A stretch of DNA of 64,000 nt, taken from NCBI GenBank assembly GCA_022559845.1, contig CM040129.1:682001-746000 (forward strand), in the 5' to 3' direction. A program made the translations under genes and the position numbers. This DNA is from Amorphophallus konjac (lineage: Eukaryota; Streptophyta; Magnoliopsida; Alismatales; Araceae). Under the pieces are notes generated by a model. The model made no database searches, had not been told where the DNA came from, and saw only the letters and a list, made by a program, of their open reading frames with translations. Of this stretch, positions 56,262-64,000 are shown in pieces (position 1 is the first letter of the stretch; every line of letters starts with the position of its first letter).

Positions 56262-58439
56262 TTTATGTATTAACTGGATGTTTACATTTTTAATAATTAA
56301 CGTACTAATAATTGTTATACTCTTGGAATTCAAACAAAAAATTGTGGGCACAGCTTTGAACTAAATTAATGTGAGAATATTCTATGATATTTTTTTAAAA
56401 AGAAAGATAATGAATTATAAGTCGAGTTAAATTTTAACTGTTATGAAAATAAAATATCTGTTTGTCTTATATTTCTTTCTTTTTTCCCCTCTTACTCTGA
56501 AAATACAATTGTTAGACTTATGCGGGCACCAACACAACCGTACGTAGAGTGGCACGTTGATAATTGTCTCCCGATCTTTTCTTCGTCGTCCGTGCGGAGA
56601 AGTTCTTAGGATATATAACGGCCAACCATCAGAGTGGGTCAAGCCGAGTCACGTCGAGTTGAGATGAGTCGAGCCACTTACTTTTTAATTCAGGTCCAGA
56701 TCGTGCTGCCGTTCATCTCATCTGGGGCCAATCTATGGTGTGTAGGTAGTACATGATCTTTTTGGAGGACATATATAATGGACATGACATATGCCGAACA
56801 TCCAAAATAAAATAAGGGGTTTTTCTACACAAAATCATTTTACAAGCGAAAATTACGGATATATCATTCACATAAATATATTAACATGTATATTAGTATT
56901 ATTTACAAATATAAAAATATATAAATTTATTTAATATGTATTTCTCTACTATTTTATAAAATTTGCAAATATGCGTGCGGATATATCATTCATAAAATTA
57001 TATTAACATGTATATCATTAATATTTTGAAATTTTTATAAATATATAATAATTAGTATTTATATCACTACTATTTTGAAAAACATACAAATGTGACATAT
57101 TTACAATTTTTAAAATAGTAGTGATATACATGTTAATATGTTTCTAAGAATAATGTATCTATAATTTTATCTCTAAACGTGATTTCTATGAAAAAAAATC
57201 CTAAAACAAAATGTATGAGCAATAATTTCAATTAGAATCAAGGAGAGATCAGAAAGCATTATCTGGTTAAAGCGCCAATAAACTGACTCTCTTCCATAGA
57301 ATGTACTACTTTTTAATTGTGCAGACCATCAATGAAAGGATTGAAATTGGGCAGTCCCAATAACCTTCAATACGGGGAAAAAATAACTTACAGAAGCAAC
57401 AAATTGCCAATCGGCGCAAAGAAATGCTTAAACCAGTGAAATATCTGCCCAACAGGGCGAGCAGTGGATCCTCATAACATACATTGGCTCATGTTAGTGG
57501 TCAGGAAAATATGTTGTGTAACACTTGAATTTATATGTCGAGACTGAATAAGCGATCGAGCGCAGCAGTGGATGGAGTCTCCAGTAGGTGAACTGAGTAT
57601 CAAGGCCGAGTGTTGCGGAGCTTCCTCTTACATGGGGGGGGGGGGGCAGAGTGTTGAGCGACTGATGCTAAATTTTCCTTGAGATGGGTGGAGGAGATAA
57701 TGGCGTAGAGGTCGACTTAGGGGAGGAAATCGAGCATTGGTGACCGAGTGTTTCTTGCATAGAGGAAGAAGTTCTTAATGGGAGGTGAGATGTCCATAAA
57801 GAACCTTCAGATGTTAATGTTAGCACGGGATAGAAGGTTAGAGAGAGAAAGAAAGAGAGCAGGGGAGCTGGGTGCAAGATTCGACCTCTTGTGAAGGTCG
57901 TTTAGACATACCTTTATAGACCTTGAGACATGTGTCATTAATGGTGGCCTTACGGTTGGGACGAGGGTGCCTACGGAGGTCATGCTCTGTTAGGATAGCA
58001 TCCCAGGCGACGTACGGAAGGAGATGACTACAGGACGACGTGCGATGTATGTCGTATGACGTGCGAAGAGAGGCGATGATAAGACGTGGCATTAGAACAC
58101 CAATCACTCGGGCCATACACACATTATTGGGCCGGCCATTAAATGAGGTTTTTGAATTTAAAATGACACTGGACAAATGCCCACGTCACTTGCCCCCAAC
58201 TTCAAGTATAATGCATGACTGGTGGCACGTGCGGGGGGGAACTTGTCAGAGGACAACGACCATTGCAGTTTCTAAGAGATATAAATCCATTTGTATTCTC
58301 TTTCATCATGATCACTTGTCCTAGATCGATGCTTTGGTGCCCTGGCCAACAGCTATATAAAGAGGGCAGGGGATTCTTCTGTCTTTCACTTCGCATCTTA
58401 GAGTTTGAAGGTGGTCGATCGGGAGAGAAGACTTTATGT
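55346..58439 (+). repeat. Tandem segmental unit 3
   Basis: Begins at AAAGATAAAAAGAAAATGTGTC (cf. 49887) and runs through the peptide ORF, TA repeat, CGAGT-rich stretch, AT-rich block and TATATAAA block (58354). It then diverges at 58440. Confidence 0.88.
55919..56167 (+). CDS. Putative small secreted peptide precursor, copy 3 (82 aa)
   Basis: The shortest copy: same signal peptide design (LAVVLLLVSSPVARA), RPVRFLRLSVQGSTVP, a single PTEQRP, then RGRRAGKPSAPSHNPG and RPKGPEF. Relative to copies 1 and 4 it lacks 18 nucleotides and relative to copy 2 it lacks 15, both in frame. The start context is CACCAATATGG, two bases longer than in the other copies. Family unknown. Confidence 0.58.
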   Translation: MALGRRPLQAPVPVPVLLLVLAVVLLLVSSPVARARPVRFLRLSVQGSTVPTEQRPAVERGRRAGKPSAPSHNPGRPKGPEF

Positions 58440-58750
58440 CTTGTTCTCTAAAACTGTTTAGTTGAATTCTTTGTCCCTGCTGGTTTGACTGTCGCCGGCT
58501 GCTATTCTTTATCATGTCAGTACCGCTAGCTCTCACTAGCATGTTGGAGGTCGCGAGCGGCCTGTCGTCCATGGCAAAGGAGGGTGAAGCAAAAGGTTTA
58601 GAGAGCACAGGGGTCGCAGAGGAGCCAAGAGGGCATGCCAAGGATGGAGCGGCGGGGCCACCCTTGCGGCTGGCCATGGTCGGAGGGGAGCCAAGGAGCG
58701 CCGACGGGGTGCCTCAAGCTAGGAAGCCCTAGCAGAGAGCGCGCAGAAGG
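58440..58750 (+). other. Unit-3-specific insert, no certain gene
   Basis: A GC-rich stretch absent from the other units. A 72-codon frame (58514-58732, ATG start) rich in Gly, Glu and Ala has no motif I recognise. It may be part of another element. Confidence 0.4.
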
Positions 58751-59075
58751 GTACGATGGCATGAAACATAATTTTTCTTCTGCCCCAGCTGCGGCTCATG
58801 CTTCAGCAATAATATGCAATTATTGCATGTGCGTCATTGAACGTGGTGACATCGTATAACATTTAAGCCACGTCAGACATAATAAGAAAGGCACCCTAAA
58901 ATAATTCTACGGCACTCTAAGGATAAAGAGAAAATGTATCATAAAATAAATATTCAGAATAAACCCCCAACCAGGCCCGATCAAACTTCATGGGCCCCAC
59001 GGCATTTCATTGCTTCATGGATAGCCCGGTCTATCCTCCGGAAAATGGCCACCTACGACATTTTATGAGAGTTAT
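58751..59075 (+). repeat. Extra copy of the unit 5' flank
   Basis: GATGGCATGAAAC to TTATGAGAGTTATCAG matches the flank of unit 2 (49725 onward) but is followed by copia F sequence instead of a peptide ORF. Confidence 0.8.
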
Positions 59076-59984
59076 CAGGCACAACATAAATAATACTTGG
59101 CCCTGACATTCAAGGATAAATTGGCCTTATCAGTCACTGTTAACTCTTCTCTGGGCCTGGTGACAATAAGATCACCCCCGTCAACTATCGACCATAGATG
59201 ACAGCTCTAACCCTTAAGGAAGAACTCCATTCCAATTTTTCAATAAAAATAGTCAGACCTATCGAACAATGGAGGATTGTTGACAAATTGACCTTATGTC
59301 ATTACAGTCATTTATGACTTTTTACTCTCAGATCGTTAGATCTTTTAGAGTATAGAGAGCCTTAGCTCTAATATCACTTGTTGACATAAATAAAACTTTG
59401 ATTGTTATAGACAGAGTTGTAGAATGATGCGTGATATGGCTATCGCGCTTAAATAGATGTGAAATGAAACTTAAAGCACAGTAAACAGATTAACCGTCAC
59501 GCAGCAATTAATGGAAGTACGAGTGCAACGATGGTGGAGTGGGCAGAGATAAGGAAACAATCACACAAATGAACGCAGATGATTTATCCTGGTTCGACAC
59601 TGACATCTAATCAGTCCTACATCTAGTTCCTAACAACTATTAGACTTTTCACTATTTCTCTACAAGGAATAGCAACATAGGATACTAACCTCTTATATGT
59701 TTCGACTGTTTTTGATCAGGTGTTCAACCATGCATACCATGGGCACTCACTCAATGGAACCCCAATTGACTTGCAGGCATAGCTAAACTTAGCTATTTTT
59801 GATCAAATGTGTTCAGCCACGTCACTTTTACTCACTTACTGGAGCTCCAACTGATTTCACGGCATATCCAAACACAAGATTTAAACCTCACGTAGGCACT
59901 CTTACCCACAAGTAAAGACTTATCTTTTCAAAGAGAACAGAGAAGTACGTAAACCACCTTTGCAAGTGTGCCCTTATGCTTCAA
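59076..59984 (-). mobile_element. Copia F remnant beside unit 4 (gag fragment plus LTR)
   Basis: Nearly collinear with 34352-35719: gag text, then LTR, with the LTR start and PBS partly lost (CTCTAATATCACTTGTTG near 59366) and only one copy of the 335-bp duplication. It shows that units 1 and 4 share this insertion. Confidence 0.8.
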
Positions 59985-60546
59985 CACTAAGCAATTACTG
60001 TATGTATGTCATTGAACGTGGTGACGCCGTATAAAGAAAATGTATCATAAAACAAATATTCAAAGTCAACCCCCAACCAGGCCCCGACCTAATTTCATGG
60101 GCCCACGGCATTTCATTTCTTCGTGGATAGCCCGGTCAATCTTCCGGAAAACGGCCACCACCTAATAAGATAAAAGCGACGACCACTTGAGTGGGGCGCA
60201 AGGCATTGCTCTTCCTGGGGTATTAATTTGCTAGCCATTTTCTGCACCTACCACCGTAAGCTGGTCGCTGTACGCGGAGAGGGAGAGCGAGCCCGTTTAA
60301 ACGCTGGGTGTCGGGTCTCCCGCAGCAGCTGCTGCCGCCAGCGGTGCCGGAGGGATGGAAGAGATCGAGGCCACTGTGTGTCCATAAATATCGACCAGTA
60401 CGTAGTTGTTCCACCACCACCACCAGCGGCCTGCAGCGCTAATTGGGTGTGTACGCATCAAGTTAGTTTCCAGCGTCTGCATAAATATTTGATCCCCTGC
60501 ATGTGCTGGGTTTTTGCCGAAGAAGAAGAGCAAGTGATCGATCACC

Positions 60547-60813
60547 ATGGCGCTTGGTCGGCGCCCGCTGCAGGCTCCGGTGGTGGTTCCAGTACTGCAG
60601 CTAGTGCTAGCCGTCTTCCTTCTGCTCGTGAGCTCGCCGGGTGCGAGTGCTCGGCCGGTGCGGTTTCTCCAGTTGTCCGTGCAGGGATCCACGGTGCCCT
60701 TCCTAGCGTCTCGGCCGACGGAGCAACGGCCGGCCGTGGAAAGAGGCCGGCGGGCGGAAAAGCCGCACACGCCTTCGCATAACCCCGGTCGTCCCAAGGG
60801 CCCTGAGTTCTGA
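60547..60813 (+). CDS. Putative small secreted peptide precursor, copy 4 (88 aa)
   Basis: Differs from copy 1 at six bases by eye, five of them changing the amino acid (A/V, L/Q, E/K, L/H, T/P) and one silent. Signal peptide with an A-S-A site, RPVRFLQLSVQGSTVP, FLASRPTEQRP, RGRRAEKPH, tail ending PSHNPGRPKGPEF. CACCATGG start, with TATA-like ATAAATATT 66 bp upstream. Family unknown. The excess of replacement changes could mean diversification or loss of constraint. Confidence 0.6.
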   Translation: MALGRRPLQAPVVVPVLQLVLAVFLLLVSSPGASARPVRFLQLSVQGSTVPFLASRPTEQRPAVERGRRAEKPHTPSHNPGRPKGPEF

Positions 60814-62854
60814 ATTGCGACCTGGAATAAGCTGATCCTTTCTGAGAGTTTTGTGTATATATATATATATGAAATTTTATGTATTAACTGGATGTTACAT
60901 TTTTAATAATTAACGTACTAATAATTGTTATACTCTTGGAATTCAAAGTTCAAACAAAAAAATGTAGGCACAGCTTTGAAGTAAATTAATGTGAGAATAT
61001 TCTCTGATATTTTATTAAAAAGAAAGATAATGAATAATTATAACTCGAGTTAAATTTTAAATGTTATAAAAATAAAGTATCTGCTTGTCTTATATTTCTT
61101 TCTTTTTTCCCCCTCTTACTCTGAACAATTGTTAGACTTATGCGAGCACCATCTCAACCGTAGAGTGGTATGTTGATATCCGTCTCCCAATCTTTTCTTT
61201 TTCCGTGCGAAGAAGTTCTTGGGATATATAACTGCCAACCATCAGAGTGGGTCACGCCGAGTCACATCGAGCCGAGTCGAGACGAGTCGAGCCACTTACT
61301 TTCCAGTTCAGGCCCAGACCGTGCTGCCGTTCATCTGATCTAAGGCCAATCTATGGTGTGGGTAGTACATGATCTTTTTGGAGGGCATATATAGTGGACA
61401 TGACATATGCCGAACATCCAAAATAAAACTAAGGATTTTTTTACACAAACTCATTTAACAAGTGAAAATTACGGATATATCATTCACATAACCATATTAA
61501 CATGTATATTATTATTATATTAAAATATAAATATATAAATATAATTAATATGTATATCACTAATATTTTGAAAAATATACAAATATGACATATTTACAAA
61601 TTTTTTAAAACAGTAGTGAGATACATGTTAATATGTTTTTAAGAATAATATATCTGTAATTTTGTCTCTGAACGTGATTTTTGTGAAAAAAAACCTAAAA
61701 CAAAATGTACGAGCAATAATTTCGATTAGAATCAAGGAGAGATCAGATAACATTGTCAAGTTAAAGCGCTATAATAAAGTGACTCTCCTCCATAGAATGT
61801 ATTACTTTTTAATTGTGCAGACTATCAATGAAGGGATTGAAATTGGGCAGTCCCAATAACCTTCGATACGGGGAAAGAACCACTTAAGCAAGAAATTGTC
61901 AATCGACGCAAAGAAATGCCTAAACTAATGAAATATGTCCTCAACAGGGCGAGCAGTGGATCCTCGCAACGGACATTTGGCTCCTCTTAGTGCATGGGAA
62001 ACATGTTGTGTAACACTTGAATTTATATGTTGAGACAGAACAAGAGATCGAGTGCAACAGTGGATGGAGTCTCCGGTAGGTGAACCTAGTATCAAGGCTG
62101 AGTGTTGCAGAGCTTCCTCTTATAATGCTGAGTTTTTCTTGAGATGGGTGGAGGAGATAATGGCAGAGATGTAGACTTAGGGGAGGAAATCAAGCATTGT
62201 TGACCAGGTGTTTCTTGCATAGAGGAAGTTCTCAATGAGAGGTGAGGTGTCCAGAAAGAACCTTCAAATGTTTATGTTAGCACGGGATAGAAGGTTAGTG
62301 AGAAAGAGAGAGAGCAGGGGAGCTGGGTGCAAGATTCGGCCTCTTGTGAAGGTCGTTTAGACATACCTTTATAGACCTTGAGGTATGCGTCATTAATGGT
62401 GCCTTACTGTTGGGACGAGGGTGTCTACGGAGGTCATGCTTTGTCACCCATGCCTTGGCGCATTGTCTGTCAGGATAGTATCCCAGGCGACGTGCGAAAG
62501 AAGGGAACTATAGGACAACGTGCGATGTACGTCGTATGTCGTGCGATGTACGTCGTATGACGTGTGGAGGGAGACGATGATAAGGCATAGCATTAGAACA
62601 CCCACCACTCGGGCTGTACACACATTACTGTGCCGACCATTAGATGAGGTTTTTGAATTTAAAATGACATCGAATAGATGCCCATGTCACTTGCCCCCAA
62701 CTCCTTGTATAATGCATGACAGGTGGCATGTGCGGGGGGCAGCTTGTCAGAGGACAACGACCGTTGCAGTTTCTGAGAGATATAAATCCATTTGTATTCT
62801 CTTTCATCATGATCACATGTCCTCGATCGATGCTTTGGTGCCCTGGCCAGCAGC

Positions 62855-62862
62855 TATATAAA
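62855..62862 (+). promoter_or_regulatory. Conserved TATA box in unit 4 downstream block
   Basis: TATATAAA, counterpart of 38662 and 58354. GGTAAGTAG near 63020 resembles a splice donor and is kept in unit 1 (near 38827). Confidence 0.4.
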
Positions 62863-63131
62863 GAGGGGCAGGGGGTTCTTCTGCCTTTCACTTTGCATCT
62901 TAGAGTTTGAAGGTGGTCGATCAGGAGAGAAGGCTTTGTGGGAAGCTCGACTGCTGTGTGGCGCTTGGCCTTCGAGGGCATGCAAGAGCTTTGCTGGGGG
63001 TCACAAAATTGCTTATTTGGTAAGTAGAATGTCCTTGGACTCTCCTGCTTCTTCCGTGGAAAGCAAGGAGATGGGGAGAAAGACGTTGGCCCATCGAGTC
63101 TCCCAGAATAGAGTCGTAGGTGAGGAGTAGG

Positions 63132-64000
63132 TGGTAGATGAGGGTAACGACCTAGGATCCTAGTATCGGAAAGTAACAGGTGCGACCCGAATCTCGACCC
63201 GTCACTCACAAGTCACAGTGCTCGGAAGGGTTAGATTAACGTTGTGGGGGTGCATAAGAATTAGAAATAAATACAGGAATTCAATTATAGGATTAATTAA
63301 ATTACAAAATTAAAAGTTACATTACATAATTAAATAATTGCAGTGCAGAGTCCAAGTCCACAAAAGTACAGTCAACAAGAAAGAAACGTACACGGTCACG
63401 AGGCATACCCCGGCTATGGCAAGCTAACAACTAAGAACCACCGTTGACACCGCACAAAATCTCCGAACAACATGGAGGTATCGCCACACCTGAAAGAAGA
63501 AGGGGTGGGCCTCATCTCACTGGCTCAGTAGAGGTCTCATGGATCCCCACCACTACACAACAATAATAAATAGTAACAACAACAGATGGGACACACATAC
63601 GAAGTTACCCAGAACACTGTCACATAGTTGTCGTCTGTCACTTTGAATCGCGATGACACTACCACTACATGTAATAGGAAACCTCGACCTCCATGGTCGT
63701 AAAGTCACAAAACCAATCGGCGGAAGACCCATGACTACATCACCAGGAAACCCATGACATTCCTGTCGAGAGGACCTCGACCTCACTGTCTGGAAAACCA
63801 CAACCACGACCACACGGTCAGGGAAGCACAACCTTCACCCTCAGGAGAACCATGACCTCGCTGTCGAGAAAAACTATAACCACGGTGACCAGACGCTAGT
63901 AATTGGCTGGATCCGTCCACTGACATCTTACATGATGCCTACTGTCCCACGTCTAGTCCACCTCCCTTCTAGGAGTGCAATAGAGGGAACTAGTTGAATG
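63132..64000 (-). repeat. Second copy of old gypsy-type LTR I, running off the window
   Basis: GGGTAACGACC near 63140 and all following text match 38946-39810, including the imperfect palindrome repeats at 63680-63900. The left boundary is at the same base relative to the unit, so the insertion predates the duplication. Confidence 0.85.

Larger units (their letters stand above)
59985..63131 (+). repeat. Tandem segmental unit 4
   Basis: Closest to unit 1 across its whole length, including the FLASR codons in the ORF and the downstream LTR I. The blocks from 60814 to 63131 hold no recognised gene. Confidence 0.9.

Noticed and set aside
57668..57877. Minus-strand ORFs in the downstream block of unit 3 and paralogous places
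   Set aside because: The frame is not kept in the other units and there is no motif.

Overview
This window is repeat-rich plant nuclear DNA, with no bacterial-type operons, rRNA or tRNA genes. It is dominated by nested Ty1/copia and Ty3/gypsy LTR retrotransposons whose primer-binding sites match the 3' end of plant initiator-Met tRNA (TGGTATCAGAGCC). The GC-rich small genes, the monocot-style start context (CACCATGGCG) and the depth of nesting suggest a large-genome monocot. That is an inference and no species can be named.

Left two thirds (1-35719): a nest of retroelements. Copia F (minus strand, 33886-35719) was invaded by gypsy C (minus, 9122-12229 and 32950-about 33885). Gypsy C's protease region was hit by copia B (minus, 4107-9121), which abuts gypsy A (minus, 1-4106, running off the left edge). 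Gypsy C's LTR was also hit by a SIRE-like copia D (plus, 12235-32944, duplicated target AGGGG). D's 5' LTR was then split by element E (plus, 12977-22244, duplicated target CTACA). E has two 3185-bp LTRs that differ at about 20 positions, an intact PBS and PPT, and no recognisable gag or pol, so it looks like a young non-autonomous (LARD-type) element. Every gag/pol reading frame seen is broken by stops or frameshifts.

Right third (35720-64000): a four-copy tandem segmental duplication. Each unit has one short GC-rich ORF (82-88 codons) at 36324, 50578, 55919 and 60547. The predicted product has an N-terminal signal peptide, a short variable pro-region, an RGRR basic site and a conserved Pro/Gly-rich tail ending GRPKGPEF or GRPKGPEL. 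Once the copia H insertion (40084-49407, with solo LTR G at 42672-45393 inside its gag-pol) is removed, start-to-start spacing is regular at about 4.9, 5.3 and 4.6 kb. Units 1 and 4 also share an old gypsy LTR (I) and a piece of copia F. A Tat-like gypsy remnant lies between units 2 and 3.

Two things stand out. First, the tandem family of putative secreted-peptide precursors belongs to no family I recognise. Second, six different LTR types in this one window carry arrays of short palindromes. In three of them (A, B, D) the array begins about 140 bp upstream of the LTR TATA-like box. In the related pair E and G it lies about 550 bp downstream, and there the palindrome sequence differs although its position and architecture are kept. 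Distances were measured by eye.
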